Part shown: one piece after another, positions 1 to 9,300 of the stretch
Layout: each line of letters begins with the position of its first letter
How positions within the stretch are numbered: position 1 is the stretch's first letter
From: Acidobacteriota bacterium
GTDB taxonomy: Bacteria > Acidobacteriota > Blastocatellia > UBA7656
Direction of reading: 5' to 3'
Assembly: GCA_016201275.1 (NCBI GenBank)
Contig: JACQDB010000108.1
Span: forward strand, 1 to 64,000
Length of the DNA: 64,000 bases
Program-made: the position numbers and the translations under genes
Notes under the pieces: generated by a model
Seen by the model: only the letters and a program-made list of their open reading frames with translations
The model's database searches: none
What the model was told of the DNA's origin: nothing

Positions 1-97
1 CGCGTGGTCGTCCGCCGGGTTTAGCCGCCGGGATTAAATCTTTGATATAATCCCATTCCTCGTTCGTTAGGTCGCTTGGATATAGTTTTTCATTCAT
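1..97 (-). CDS. IS5-like transposase, N-terminal fragment (continues past the window)
   Basis: Only about 32 residues are visible. The protein starts [20 protein letters not shown] and continues through a Pro/Ala-rich turn ending GGRPR. This is the classic N-terminal helical region (DUF4096-like) of IS5-family DDE transposases, which binds the element's ends. The catalytic DDE residues would lie beyond the window, so intactness is unknown. The start is the first ATG after the presumed IS end, 43 bases inside it. It faces outward from the repeat field at 285-840. Confidence 0.7.
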   Translation of the reverse strand, partial: MNEKLYPSDLTNEEWDYIKDLIPAAKPGGRPR

Positions 98-140
98 TTA
101 CCCATTCTACCTGACCGACGAGGACTTTTCAGACAGGCTC
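1..140 (-). mobile_element. End of an IS5-like insertion sequence, cut by the window edge
   Basis: On the minus strand a transposase start lies just inside a sequence typical of an IS end. The outer end reads GAGCCTGTCTGAAAAGTC inward from 140. The triplet TTA at 141-143 just outside would suit the three-base TNA target duplication of the IS1031-type branch of IS5. The other end lies outside the window, so the inverted repeat and the target duplication cannot be confirmed. The family assignment is inferred from the transposase N-terminus and the end sequence. Confidence 0.6.
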
Positions 141-284
141 TTAGCAACAACTTCAAAACATAGTCGTACTCTTGAGGTATCAAATACAAAATGCGGCGAA
201 CTTTCAAACAATTTGCAAAGCTCGATTTTGTACAATTTCAGATTGAACAACACCTATCAAGAACTGACGTTGCAGTTCGCGCCG

Positions 285-329
285 GGAATGATTGCCCCTC
301 ACCTCAACAAGCTGAGGGGCAATCATTCC
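285..329. repeat. Perfect 17-bp inverted repeat (hairpin)
   Basis: GGAATGATTGCCCCTCA at 285-301 is matched exactly by its reverse complement at 313-329, with an 11-base loop. It lies in the gene-free stretch between the IS end and glpX (98-879), which otherwise holds only repeats. No T-tract follows, so it looks more like a REP/MITE-type palindrome than a terminator. Confidence 0.75.
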
Positions 330-388
330 AGGGGTTGAAAAAGCCTATGAAATCAGGCTGCTGCGCTGCTGAAAAATCCAGCAACGCA

Positions 389-575
389 GAGCCGAGGCGG
401 TTTGGCAATTCATCTGAATCCTCCCAACGGAGAGCCGAGGCGGTTAAGCAATTCGTCTGAATCCCCCCGATGGCAATCGGGGGATGCTTAAAGTCCAGCC
501 TACACACCACAAGCAAGCAAAGTTTTTTTGCAATCCCCCCAACGGCAGTTGGGGGATAGTTAAAGTCCAGCCTTG
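389..575 (+). repeat. Direct and palindromic repeats, forward-oriented block
   Basis: GAGCCGAGGCGG recurs at 389 and 432 (43-bp spacing), each copy followed by a CTGAATCC(C/T)CCC stretch. Two palindromic cores follow, CCCCCCGATGGCAATCGGGG near 464 and CCCCCCAACGGCAGTTGGGG near 535. Each leads into the same tail, TTAAAGTCCAGCC. The same core and tail occur in reverse orientation from 575 on, so this is one half of an inverted repeat field. Short open frames across it are repeat-derived and are not called as genes. Confidence 0.75.
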
Positions 576-840
576 AGCATCGGGCAAGGTTGGACTTTAA
601 GCATCCCCCGATTGCCATCGGGGGGATTTGTTGATCGTCGGCAGCGTTTCGTAGGTTGGGCTTTAACTATCCCCCAACTGCCGTTGGGGGGATTGGTTGA
701 AGTTTCGCGGTGTTTCGTAGGCTGAACTTTAACTATCCCCCCGATTTCCATCGGGGGATTGGTTGAGGTTGCACGGCGTTTCGTAGGTTGGATTTTAGCC
801 ATCCCCCGACTGTAGGCGAGAGATTGGCAAGCTCGGTTCG
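576..840 (-). repeat. About four tandem 66-bp palindromic repeat units
   Basis: GTTTCGTAGG occurs at 646, 712 and 778, exactly 66 bp apart, with a diverged unit beginning near 580. Each unit holds GGTTGGACTTTAA-like sequence, a C-rich/G-rich palindrome centred on GATTGCCATC or AACTGCCGTT, and GGATTGGTTGA. The palindromic core varies between units while the flanks are conserved. There is no unique spacer between repeats, so this is not a CRISPR array. Confidence 0.8.
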
Positions 841-879
841 CCCCTGAAAAATGTACCAAGTCGAGCAAAGAACTAACGA

Positions 880-1923
880 CTAAAACCGCACCACGGTATC
901 GGGGCCGCCTTCGATGTGAACGGTGTCAACGAAGCGCACACTTTTGGTTTTCGCGGTTGACATAATGATTGACGAGGTGCGAACGCCTGCGCCAAAAAAG
1001 CGCACGCCTTTCAGTATCGTGCCGTCGGTGACGCCGGTGGCGGCAAAAACGATGCTCTTGCCGGGGGCTAAATCGTCAGTGTCATAAATGCGTTTGGGGT
1101 CGGTGATGCCCATGGCGCGCATACGTTCCACCGCATCTTCAGGAATTTTTTTACGGTCTTCGAGGTCTTCCAACTGATCTTTCAAAACGAAACGAGCGAG
1201 GATTTGACCGTTCAAACATTTCATCGCGGCGGCGGTCAACACGCCTTCCGGGGCACCGCCCGTGCCCATCACCGCGTGCACACCCGAACCGGCAACCGCC
1301 GCCGATATGCCTGCCGACAAATCGCCATCGGTTATTAATTTAATGCGCGCCCCGGCGGCGCGTATATCGGCAATTAATTTTTTATGACGTGGGCGCTCCA
1401 AAACGATCACCACCAAATCATCTATGTCGCGGTTAAGGCGACGGGCGATGGCTTTGAGATTGTCTTTTACCGGCGCGTCTATGTCCACAGCGCCTTTCGA
1501 GGACGGGCCGACAATAAGTTTCTGCATATACAAATCGGGGGCGTGCAACAGGCCACCGCGTTCGGCGCAGGCCATCACCGCGATGGCGTTGGAGGAACCC
1601 GTGGCGCAGAGATTCGTGCCTTCCAAGGGGTCAACGGCGATGTCCACTTCGGGATAATTATTCGGGTCTTCCACATCGTTTTTGTAACCCAGTCCGAGTT
1701 TTTCGCCAATGTAGAGCATCGGCGCTTCGTCGCGTTCGCCTTCGCCGATGACGATTTCGCCGCGCATCGGCACGGTGTCCATAATCTGTCGCATCGCTTC
1801 GACCGCGACGTGGTCGGAATATTTACGGTCGCCCTGCCCCATCGTCTTTGCCGAGGCGATGGCGGCGGCTTCGACGATGCGAAGAAAATCCAGCCCCAAG
1901 TCTTGCTCCATCTTTCGCTCCAT
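880..1923 (-). CDS. glpX: Class II fructose-1,6-bisphosphatase (GlpX)
   Basis: The 347-residue product would hydrolyse fructose 1,6-bisphosphate to fructose 6-phosphate in gluconeogenesis, in the cytoplasm. Visible family motifs are the metal-site stretch [18 protein letters not shown], a [12 protein letters not shown] segment (the lithium-sensitive phosphatase DP(I/L)(D/E)GT motif) and [18 protein letters not shown]. The length matches GlpX enzymes. The start is the ATG giving [10 protein letters not shown], because it is preceded by a strong GGGAGGG ribosome-binding site. An in-frame upstream extension of 24 residues lacks family similarity. It stands alone, divergent from the LTD protein gene. 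Confidence 0.95.
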   Translation of the reverse strand: MERKMEQDLGLDFLRIVEAAAIASAKTMGQGDRKYSDHVAVEAMRQIMDTVPMRGEIVIGEGERDEAPMLYIGEKLGLGYKNDVEDPNNYPEVDIAVDPLEGTNLCATGSSNAIAVMACAERGGLLHAPDLYMQKLIVGPSSKGAVDIDAPVKDNLKAIARRLNRDIDDLVVIVLERPRHKKLIADIRAAGARIKLITDGDLSAGISAAVAGSGVHAVMGTGGAPEGVLTAAAMKCLNGQILARFVLKDQLEDLEDRKKIPEDAVERMRAMGITDPKRIYDTDDLAPGKSIVFAATGVTDGTILKGVRFFGAGVRTSSIIMSTAKTKSVRFVDTVHIEGGPDTVVRF

Positions 1924-2296
1924 ATTAATTCCCTCCCTTTGTGGCGCTATGAAAACTCCATAAAAATTTACGGCAATCAAACCCGAAACCTGCACGCTTG
2001 TGCGTGCAGCAAACGCGGCTCAATATATCAATCTTTTTCGGCGGCGACAATGTGAGTTTCATTGCGCCAACGATTTTTCCACCTCGGAAAATTTCAGAGG
2101 CGCGGCGCGCACGCTTGGCCTTTCGACAAGCCTTTTGAGGTTGGTGAAAAAATAAAAATAATTGTACAGCTTTGCCGATTTTTTCCGTCCCTCTTATCAG
2201 AGGTCGTATTTGCGCCTTCGGTAAATTCATAGCCAACGCTTGCATCAAGCGCTACAAGAACCGGAGACCACTCAATTTTCTTTCAGGAGTTTTGCC
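1924..2296. other. Gene-free divergent intergenic region
   Basis: This lies between the glpX start (minus) and the LTD protein start (plus), so it should hold both promoters. An A-rich stretch at 2147-2163 follows a weak TTGAGG (2135-2140), but no convincing -35/-10 pair was found. No repeat or RNA gene was recognised. Confidence 0.5.
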
Positions 2297-5200
2297 ATGC
2301 GGAAAAAAACCTTTTCGTGGTGCGCTTTCTTGTTGTTGGTGGCGCTGGTTTTTCCATGCATTTTCGCTGTGATTTTTTCTTGGTTCAACTGGGCAACCAG
2401 CCACGCCAGCATAGCGGCTTTCCCTTCGCAATCCACGCCACAAGCGGCGACCTTGCTGATTAATGAATATCTGGCAGACCCGCCCGCCGGATCAGCAGGC
2501 GATGCTAACGGCGACGGCGTCACCAGTTCCACACAAGACGAATTTGTGGAGATCGTCAATTATGGTTTACTGCCCATCAACATTGGCGGCTTTACCCTCA
2601 GCGATGCTTCACAAGTGCGCTTTACTTTTCCGACCGGCAAAATTGTTCCCGCAGGCGAAGCCGCTGTAGTCTTCGGCGGCGGTCATCCAAGTGGGGCTTT
2701 CGGTAATGCCATGATGAATGGATTGGTGTTTGCCAGTTCAGGTTTGAGTTTGAACAACGGTGGCGACACCCTCATCATTAAAGACGCTTCCGGTATGTTG
2801 GTTGACAGTCGCACCTATCCTTCGGCGGATGGTTCGGCCAATCAATCCATCACGCGCAGTCCCGATGTCTCGGGCAACTTCGTGCGCCATGCGACAGCAA
2901 CCGGCAGCGGGATGGCGCTCTATTCACCCGGCACTCGCGTCAACGGCACAACCTTCAGCGACGGGCCGCGCATCACGCGCCTCTCGCCCGATCAAATTCT
3001 GCAAAGCAATTCGCCATTCGCGTTGGCAGTGCAGGGCAACAATTTTTCTATTGGCGCGCTGGTCTATGTGGATTTTATCGCGTTGCCAACCACCTTCAAC
3101 AGCAGTGCCAATTTAACCGCGACCGTGCCGGTCAGCATCGCTTCAACTGCCGGAAAACATTTCGTCGAAGTAGTGAATCAGGACGGCAATCATTCAAACG
3201 GGGCGTTTCTAAATATCATTTCGCCGCCGCCAGAATTGTTCTCCATTACGCCGCGCCTCGTCGAAATCGGCATCGGTTCCTTCACCTTGATTGTGCAAGG
3301 CAATCATTTCACACCTTTATCGAAAGTCTTAATCGAAGGCTCGTTGATGACCACTTTTTTCAGCGGCACGCGCCAACTCTTCGTCACCGTGCCAGCATCT
3401 TTCACCAACACCGTAGGCGTGCGTCGCGTTCAAGTTCGCAACGACGATGGCAATTTATCCGCTGAACTTTCGTTCGAGGTCATAGCGAAAAATCCGCGCA
3501 TCATCTCGTTGAATCCGCTGCAAACCATCGCCGGAAGTCCTGCCTTCACCTTGACCGTCAACGGCGCGAACTTCACCAGCGGCGCGGTCGTCAGTTTTCA
3601 GCAAACCTTGCTCGATACCAAATTTCTTTCTGCCTCAGTTTTGCTCGCCGAAGTGCCTGCCGCCTTGATTGCCGACATCGGTTTGAAATCGGTAGTCGTG
3701 CAAAGCGGCGGCGGCGCGTTGTCCAACGAATCGCCGTTTCGTGTCAGCGCCGCTGCGCCTCTGCTCAATAGTATTGCGCCCAATGCCGCGATTGAAGGAA
3801 GCCCTGAGCAAGCCCTCGTCATCAGCGGCACAGGGTTCAAACGCGGCGCAGTAGTGCGTGCGCTCGGCACTTCGCAAATCACTTCGCTCGATACCACCTT
3901 CATTTCCGCCGAACAATTGGCCGCTAAACTTCCTGCGTCACTTTTGCAAACCGCTACAAACTTGGCTTTGCAGGTAGAAAATCCCGACTTCGGTTTATCC
4001 ATCGAAATCGTCTTCAAGGTCTTCATCAAAGACCCTCTGGTGATTAACGAATATCTGGCAGACCCGCCGGATGGATTAGCAGGCGATGCCAACGGCGATG
4101 GCGCACGCAGTTCTTCGCAAGATGAATTCATTGAAATCGTCAACCGCACCGACGTCGCCAAAGACCTGTCGGGCTACGCGCTCGCCGATGCCGATGGCGT
4201 GCGCCACGTCTTTGCCTCCGCCACCATCATCCCGCCGTTTGAAGCCGCAGTAGTTTTCGGCGGCGGCAACCCGCAAGGCCGCTTTGGCAACGCTATGGAA
4301 AACGGCTTGGTGTTTACCGCTTCAACGGGCGGCCTTTCCTTAAACAACGGCGGTGATACCATCAAGCTCATAGACCCTGCGGGCAATCTGGTTCAGGAGA
4401 TCAAGTTTGGTGTCCCTGAAGGCAACGCCAGCCAATCTATCAATCGCAATCCCGATATTGACGGCGCGGTGTTCAGTAATCATCAGCGCGTGACCGGATT
4501 CGATAAATTGTTTTCGCCCGGCGCGAAAGCTACAGGCGAAGCCTTCACCATCAAGCCCGTCATCACAGCCTTGTCACCCACAAGCGTTCAAGCGCGTTCC
4601 GCAGATTTTTCGCTGCTGCTTTCCGGCGAGAATTTTCAACCCGGCGCGCTGGTGATCGTCAAACAAAATTTTCTGCCAGCCCTTTATCATTCGGAGTCTG
4701 AACTTGAAGTGCGCTTCAACGATGAGCTTTTGCTGGATGGTGGGACGTTTGACATTCAGGTGCAGAATCCCAAAGGCGAGATTTCCGGCAAAGCAAAATT
4801 CGTAATCCGTGACGACCCGCCGCAACTTCACTCGATCACGCCAAGTCAAACCGGAACCGGCGCGCAGAATCTGGAAATCACTATTCAAGGCGACCGTTTG
4901 CAACGCGGCGCGGCGGTGATGATTGCCAATGAAAAAGTTGAAACCCGATTCATACAAACCCGTGCGACCGCTGCGCTGGTTGCCATCGCGCCGGAAAAAT
5001 TCTTCACCGTCGCCAGAGACCTGGAGATTCGCGTCCTCAATGCTGATGGCAATCTGTCCAACCTGATAACGCTTAGAGTTGAAAACGGGCCGCTCATCAC
5101 CAGAGTCTCGCGGACGAAATTCAAAGCCGGACAAGGCACAATCGAAATCACTTTTTCCGGCGTGGCATTTCGTCCCGACATCGTTTTATTTGTGGGTAAC

Positions 5201-5350
5201 GAAGCAGTGCAGACGACGTTTCTCAACGAGACCTCGTTTGCGGCCAGGCTGCCAGCGGCGATGACCGAAAAGAGCGGACAATTGATGCTGCAAGCCCGGC
5301 ATCCAGATGGCGGCAGATCAAATCGCCTGACGATTAAAATTGTCGAATGA
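2297..5350 (+). CDS. Secreted protein with two lamin-tail domains and seven IPT/TIG repeats
   Basis: The 1017-residue protein begins with a hydrophobic signal region (about residues 5-30). The first lamin-tail domain (LTD) starts near residue 55 with INEYLADPP, a Gly/Asp-rich calcium-like loop and DEFVEIVN. Four immunoglobulin-like IPT/TIG repeats follow (starting near 224, 310, 398 and 486). A second LTD near 581 opens almost identically to the first. Three more IPT repeats start near 753, 840 and 931. No C-terminal anchor or sorting signal was seen, so it is probably released or periplasmic. The start is the ATG behind AGGAG. LTD and IPT domains suggest surface binding or attachment to other exported proteins, but no enzymatic function can be named. 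Confidence 0.85.
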   Translation: MRKKTFSWCAFLLLVALVFPCIFAVIFSWFNWATSHASIAAFPSQSTPQAATLLINEYLADPPAGSAGDANGDGVTSSTQDEFVEIVNYGLLPINIGGFTLSDASQVRFTFPTGKIVPAGEAAVVFGGGHPSGAFGNAMMNGLVFASSGLSLNNGGDTLIIKDASGMLVDSRTYPSADGSANQSITRSPDVSGNFVRHATATGSGMALYSPGTRVNGTTFSDGPRITRLSPDQILQSNSPFALAVQGNNFSIGALVYVDFIALPTTFNSSANLTATVPVSIASTAGKHFVEVVNQDGNHSNGAFLNIISPPPELFSITPRLVEIGIGSFTLIVQGNHFTPLSKVLIEGSLMTTFFSGTRQLFVTVPASFTNTVGVRRVQVRNDDGNLSAELSFEVIAKNPRIISLNPLQTIAGSPAFTLTVNGANFTSGAVVSFQQTLLDTKFLSASVLLAEVPAALIADIGLKSVVVQSGGGALSNESPFRVSAAAPLLNSIAPNAAIEGSPEQALVISGTGFKRGAVVRALGTSQITSLDTTFISAEQLAAKLPASLLQTATNLALQVENPDFGLSIEIVFKVFIKDPLVINEYLADPPDGLAGDANGDGARSSSQDEFIEIVNRTDVAKDLSGYALADADGVRHVFASATIIPPFEAAVVFGGGNPQGRFGNAMENGLVFTASTGGLSLNNGGDTIKLIDPAGNLVQEIKFGVPEGNASQSINRNPDIDGAVFSNHQRVTGFDKLFSPGAKATGEAFTIKPVITALSPTSVQARSADFSLLLSGENFQPGALVIVKQNFLPALYHSESELEVRFNDELLLDGGTFDIQVQNPKGEISGKAKFVIRDDPPQLHSITPSQTGTGAQNLEITIQGDRLQRGAAVMIANEKVETRFIQTRATAALVAIAPEKFFTVARDLEIRVLNADGNLSNLITLRVENGPLITRVSRTKFKAGQGTIEITFSGVAFRPDIVLFVGNEAVQTTFLNETSFAARLPAAMTEKSGQLMLQARHPDGGRSNRLTIKIVE

Positions 5351-5375
5351 AGTTTGGTGGAACGACAAAGGGACA

Positions 5376-5511
5376 GAGCGCCAAGAATTTTTGGTTCTCT
5401 GGTAGCTTGCGTGAACGCACTCAACATATAGAGGTCTCTACGTCAAGCGCCTACAACATTTTGTGAGTCTTCACGCACCCTATCAGAGAGCCGAATTTTT
5501 TCTTGGCGCTC
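5376..5511. repeat. 136-bp inverted-repeat element (MITE-like)
   Basis: The left arm, GAGCGCCAAGAA then TTGGTTCTCTGGTAG at 5376-5405, is mirrored by the right arm at 5480-5511, which reads CTATCAGAGAGCC and ends CTTGGCGCTC. The arms pair over about 30 bases with few mismatches around a 74-base centre. It fills most of the gap between the LTD gene (plus) and the DUF4097 gene (minus) and could act as a two-way terminator. No second copy was recognised in the window. Confidence 0.7.
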
Positions 5512-5635
5512 TTTCCAATTAATCTCAACGCTGCGGAAAAAAACTGCAACCATTCAGCCCAAGATTTTCAATCGCGCAAAAGCCGTTTGCCATATCGCGC
5601 TTCGTTACTTTTGTCTTTGTGCTTTTGCCTGCTTT

Positions 5636-6373
5636 TTAGATACGCGACAGCGTCAGGCTGCCCGACACCGAAGACATATGCAGGCGGCGCGAGCCATCGC
5701 CCAGGCGGCCTTTGACGGAGTTGCGCGGGCCATATTTTTCCTTGCGAATTTCCAGCGGAAAATCGGTCTTCAAAGAACCGCTCAAGGTTGACATATCCAC
5801 TTCGGCATCCAAATCACCGGGCATTTTTACCTGAACACTGCCGCTGACGGAGGAAAATTTCAGGTCGTCTTTTCCGACCAGTTGTTGAATTTCGACTTCG
5901 ACGCTGCCGCTCACGGATGAAGCGTTGACCGCGCCGCTGACATCTTTGACGTGGACTTCACCGCTGACGCTGGCGACTTTGATGTTGCCCCTCACGCCTT
6001 GAATTTCGACTTCGCCGCTCACGGAATGAATGCCCTCGAAATCGAAATTGATCGAGCGCGGCACCTGCACTTTGAAATTGATGCTGGCGTCGCAATTGCA
6101 ATGGCGCGGATATTTCACCTGCACCTCAACTCGATTGCTGCTGCTGAGGTCTTCGACTTCGACTTTATCGCGGTCGCGCCCTTCTTTGTTGGCGGTCACC
6201 AGGATGGCGTTGCCGTCATAGCCAGTGATGAAAATATCGCCGGAAACATTGCTGATTTTGATCTGCCCACCGGCATTGATCGAATAACTTTTTTGAAAGT
6301 CCTGCGCCGCCGCCGAGGTTGCAAAGATCAGCGCCGCAAACGCCAACGTAGTGCCAAGCAAGATTCTTTTCAT
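5636..6373 (-). CDS. Exported DUF4097-family beta-repeat protein
   Basis: The 245-residue product has a clear signal peptide ending ATSAAAQ near residue 23. Short repeats of about 20 residues follow, containing VSGD/VSGEV/SVSGSVEV, the signature of the DUF4097 (putative adhesin) family, which folds as a beta-helix or beta-roll. The repeats run from about residue 38 to the C-terminus. A run of basic residues (RKEKYGPRNSVKGR) interrupts them near 205-225. The start ATG is preceded by AGGAG at good spacing. It is monocistronic, and its function is unknown beyond a likely envelope or surface role. Confidence 0.85.
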   Translation of the reverse strand: MKRILLGTTLAFAALIFATSAAAQDFQKSYSINAGGQIKISNVSGDIFITGYDGNAILVTANKEGRDRDKVEVEDLSSSNRVEVQVKYPRHCNCDASINFKVQVPRSINFDFEGIHSVSGEVEIQGVRGNIKVASVSGEVHVKDVSGAVNASSVSGSVEVEIQQLVGKDDLKFSSVSGSVQVKMPGDLDAEVDMSTLSGSLKTDFPLEIRKEKYGPRNSVKGRLGDGSRRLHMSSVSGSLTLSRI

Positions 6374-6527
6374 GATTTCGAATCGCTCCTTTTGAATTGG
6401 TTTGGTTACGCCGAGTGAGTGGCGGCGGCGGAAAAAAGGTTGCAGATTTTTTTTGCTGTCAGCGAATCAATGTTGACGCCCACTCGGTAGCGTTTCACAA
6501 TGGTTGCCGGAGTGTGGAGACATGGAC

Positions 6528-6893
6528 ATGAAAAAATTGATCTTGATGGCGCTTCTAACGACGCTGTTGCTGGCCTGTAGCAACAGCAAAACGCCTAAGC
6601 AGGAAGCGCGGGATGCGGAACCGTACAGGGTTATTTCGTCGCTGGTGAATCCGGCGAATCACAGCCTTTTGGTGATGATCCAGGTGGATCCGCCGCTTAA
6701 CGAAGCGCGGGTCAAAAAGGCGGTTGAATTGGTGATCGAAAACAACAAAGGGCAGTTTCAAAACATCGAGGTGAAATCCTTCGCTACCCCGGACGCCAAC
6801 ACTCCGCCGTTTGCGACTTCTGACTTTGACGGCCAGAGCGTGTCGCATCGCTTCAACCCGCAGGCCGCGCCGCAAAAAATCCCTTCGCACTAA
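6528..6893 (+). CDS. Small predicted lipoprotein, function unknown
   Basis: The 121-residue protein opens MKKLILMALLTTLLLAC, a textbook lipoprotein signal with the lipobox cysteine at residue 17. The rest is soluble and moderately charged, with one compact predicted domain and a His/Pro/Gln-rich tail. No family was recognised. The ATG at 6528 was preferred to the one six bases upstream because the GGAG at 6515-6518 is then about 9 bases away. It is transcribed divergently from the DUF4097 gene. Confidence 0.65.
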   Translation: MKKLILMALLTTLLLACSNSKTPKQEARDAEPYRVISSLVNPANHSLLVMIQVDPPLNEARVKKAVELVIENNKGQFQNIEVKSFATPDANTPPFATSDFDGQSVSHRFNPQAAPQKIPSH

Positions 6894-7229
6894 AAGCCCA
6901 CGGATGCCGATCACCTTGGTTCATGCCGGCGATGGGTTTCGCACAATGCCGTGAAACTGGCTATGGTAGCCGGTTTGGTGTCACAGCGCTGTGGCTTCGT
7001 CTGACCAGCGATGCAGCGAAATCCGCTAATCCGTCGCGGCAGAAATTCATGTCCGTTTTTGGCTAGTTGCCTGCGCTTCTAAGGAACAGATAAAAATTAA
7101 CGCATCACGATTGGGTTTTTCGTCGCGTAGCGACCGGGTGCGTGTAGCCGTGTCTTTGAAGGCACGCAACGAGAATCACCCGCACGCCTTTACGCGCCGC
7201 TGACGCGCCGCCATCTGCTGATGATTCAA

Positions 7230-7249
7230 CCGGGTGTGGAAACACCCGG
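7230..7249. repeat. Short hairpin, 8-bp stem with GGAA loop
   Basis: CCGGGTGT and ACACCCGG flank a GGAA tetraloop. No T-run follows on either strand, so an intrinsic terminator role is uncertain. Confidence 0.5.
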
Positions 7250-7281
7250 CTAAGGATGGTGGATCAAATAAAGTGCAATCT

Positions 7282-7314
7282 TGTACGGGCGACCACCGCA
7301 GGGTCGCCCGTACA
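7282..7314. terminator. Strong 13-bp hairpin, possible two-way terminator or REP-like palindrome
   Basis: TGTACGGGCGACC at 7282-7294 pairs perfectly with GGTCGCCCGTACA at 7302-7314 around a 7-base loop. Its place between converging genes suits a bidirectional terminator. The absence of a U-tract makes a dispersed REP-type palindrome equally likely. Confidence 0.45.
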
Positions 7315-7439
7315 GGGCAAGGGAAAATTACTCAAGTCTTGCAGGTTATTTCAGCCATCATCCTAACCTCACCTGGTCGCTACGCGACCTTCACAAGAAA
7401 CTGGTGACAACTTATTTTTTACACGTTCCTAACTTCGCC

Positions 7440-9233
7440 TCAAGCCCAATCCATCTTCGGGTGCATGGTGTGCCAGCTGGTCGCCTGTTGATAGGCACTA
7501 GCGACGCGCAAGGGCGCGCCTTCGTCGTACAAGCCGCCGGTGAACATGATCGCTTGCGGTAAATTATTGATAAAACCACAAGGCGTTACCACCGCCGGAT
7601 GGCCGGTCAAATTTGTTATCAACAGACTCGCGCTGCCCGGCGCGGGCGACACGAAGACATCCCACGCGCTCATCAGTTTATCCATTTCGCGCATCAACAA
7701 CGTCCGCGCCCGTTGCGCTCTGAGGTACTCCACTGCCGGTATGAAACGCGACGAACGAAAGGTGTTCGGCCAATCACCCGGAGCCTGCCCAGACAATTCG
7801 TTGACGCGACCATCGCGGGTGATGTCATCGAATGCCGTTGCGGCTTCCGCGACCAGAATGATTCGCAAACTGCCGGTAGAAAATTTCGGCAACTCCAGCG
7901 GTTGCAGATGCGCTCCGGCTTTGCGTAAATCATCGAGCGCCTGTTGGTACAGGGCTTTTCTTTCGGCGGTATTATTCGGATTGTCGGCTTCAAACTCAGA
8001 CTTCAAATAACCGATTCGCAACTTGGCAAGCGGCCTGTTGGCATCGTATTGAAACGGCGCATCGGTGACTGTCAAATCGCGTTCGTCGGGGCCGTAAATC
8101 GCTTCCAGCACCATCGCGCAATCTTCGACGCTGCGACAAATCGGCCCGATCTTATCCATCGTCCAACTCAAACCCATCGCTCCGTAACGACTGACGCGGC
8201 CATAGGTCGGACGCAAGCCGGTTACGCCACAACGCGACGATGGCGAGACGATGGAGCCTAAAGTTTCCGTGCCTATCGAAAAGCCTACGAGTCCGGCAGC
8301 GGTAGCCGAAGCCGAACCTGCCGAAGAACCGCTTGACCCCAGCCGATCTTCTTCGACCTGCCAAGGGTTGCGCGTCATGCCGTTGAACCAGCGGCCACCT
8401 TGCGCGAGCGCCCCCATCGAAAGTTTCGCCAACAACACTGCGCCCGCTTGGCGCAGTCGTTCCACCACGGTCGCGTCATAATCAATCATCTGATTGCGAT
8501 AAGGCTCTGCGCCCCAAGTAGTCTTGATGCCTTTGGTAGCAAACAAATCCTTGACGCCGCAGGGAACGCCGTGCAAAGGGCCGCGATAATTGCCTTGCTT
8601 GATTTCGCGCTCGGCCTGTTCGGCCTGGGCCAGCGCTAACTCTTCGGTCAAGGTCACGACGTTGAGCAGTTTCGGCGCATAGCGTTTCAAGCGCGCCAGA
8701 TACATCTTGGTCAATTCGACCGGCGCGACTTGCCGTGTGCGAATCAATTCGCTGAGTTGCGTGGCCGTGAAGAAAGCAACCTCTTCGAGCGCCCCGAATT
8801 TCGGCACGGTGATTTTGGCGTGCGGCGATTTCGCCTGATTTGACGGGCTTTTTTTGCGCCTTGGCGTTTTGCCGGGTAAAGCCGGATGAAACCATATCGC
8901 CGGGTCGGTGTCGAGCGGCACTTCGATTTGGCGTAGCGTTTCGTAAGAGGCGAGGTTGTTATTGACATTTTGCAAAGCCATCGCTTCCTGCGCGTCGGTC
9001 AACTCGATGCCGATTAATTGTTCGGCGGTGTGCAGCATCTCTTTGGTGATGCGCTGTGGCGGCGGTGGCGGCGGGGGTTGTTGCGGCGCGGCGTCCCTTG
9101 CTGAAGCGAGGGCGGCAGGCGCGGCGAGACTTGCGGCAACGGTTGCCGGAAGAATTTTAACGAAGTCGCGGCGGGCTATTTTGCCTGGTCGTTTTTTTGT
9201 TGAAGTGGTTTGGTTCGGTGATGTTTTTTTCAT
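7440..9233 (-). CDS. Exported amidase-signature family hydrolase (Tat substrate)
   Basis: The 597-residue protein carries a twin-arginine signal (ARRDFVKILPA, residues 20-30, then an Ala-rich stretch). A Pro-rich linker (PPPPPPPQ, about 53-60) and a basic region follow. The amidase-signature domain starts near residue 150. The Ser-cisSer-Lys triad is visible: Lys228 in GVKDLF, the cis-Ser near 300 in LGSSGSSAGS, and the nucleophile Ser327 in GTETLGSI. Family members hydrolyse amides. The substrate cannot be read from sequence, and the lack of gatB/gatC partners and the export signal rule out the tRNA amidotransferase role. The start ATG follows AGGAAA. The gene stands alone. Confidence 0.88.
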   Translation of the reverse strand: MKKTSPNQTTSTKKRPGKIARRDFVKILPATVAASLAAPAALASARDAAPQQPPPPPPPQRITKEMLHTAEQLIGIELTDAQEAMALQNVNNNLASYETLRQIEVPLDTDPAIWFHPALPGKTPRRKKSPSNQAKSPHAKITVPKFGALEEVAFFTATQLSELIRTRQVAPVELTKMYLARLKRYAPKLLNVVTLTEELALAQAEQAEREIKQGNYRGPLHGVPCGVKDLFATKGIKTTWGAEPYRNQMIDYDATVVERLRQAGAVLLAKLSMGALAQGGRWFNGMTRNPWQVEEDRLGSSGSSAGSASATAAGLVGFSIGTETLGSIVSPSSRCGVTGLRPTYGRVSRYGAMGLSWTMDKIGPICRSVEDCAMVLEAIYGPDERDLTVTDAPFQYDANRPLAKLRIGYLKSEFEADNPNNTAERKALYQQALDDLRKAGAHLQPLELPKFSTGSLRIILVAEAATAFDDITRDGRVNELSGQAPGDWPNTFRSSRFIPAVEYLRAQRARTLLMREMDKLMSAWDVFVSPAPGSASLLITNLTGHPAVVTPCGFINNLPQAIMFTGGLYDEGAPLRVASAYQQATSWHTMHPKMDWA

Positions 9234-9300
9234 AGGTTTCCTGCGCGTTGAAATTGGTGAAAATGCTTTTTTATTGTAATGACTCAGCCAGCTTTGCCCC

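Larger units (their letters stand above)
6894..7439. other. Gene-free convergent intergenic region with two hairpins
   Basis: This lies between the lipoprotein gene (plus) and the amidase gene (minus), which converge. It contains two strong inverted repeats, listed separately, and no open frame resembling a gene. No RNA gene was recognised. Confidence 0.6.

Noticed and set aside
576-840. CRISPR-like array
   Set aside because: The period is regular, but the repeats include the variable part and there are no unique spacers or cas genes.
191-868. Short open frames in the repeat field
   Set aside because: They are built from the palindromic repeats and have no ribosome-binding sites or family features.
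1384-2055. Plus-strand open frame antisense to glpX
   Set aside because: glpX motifs on the other strand are decisive.
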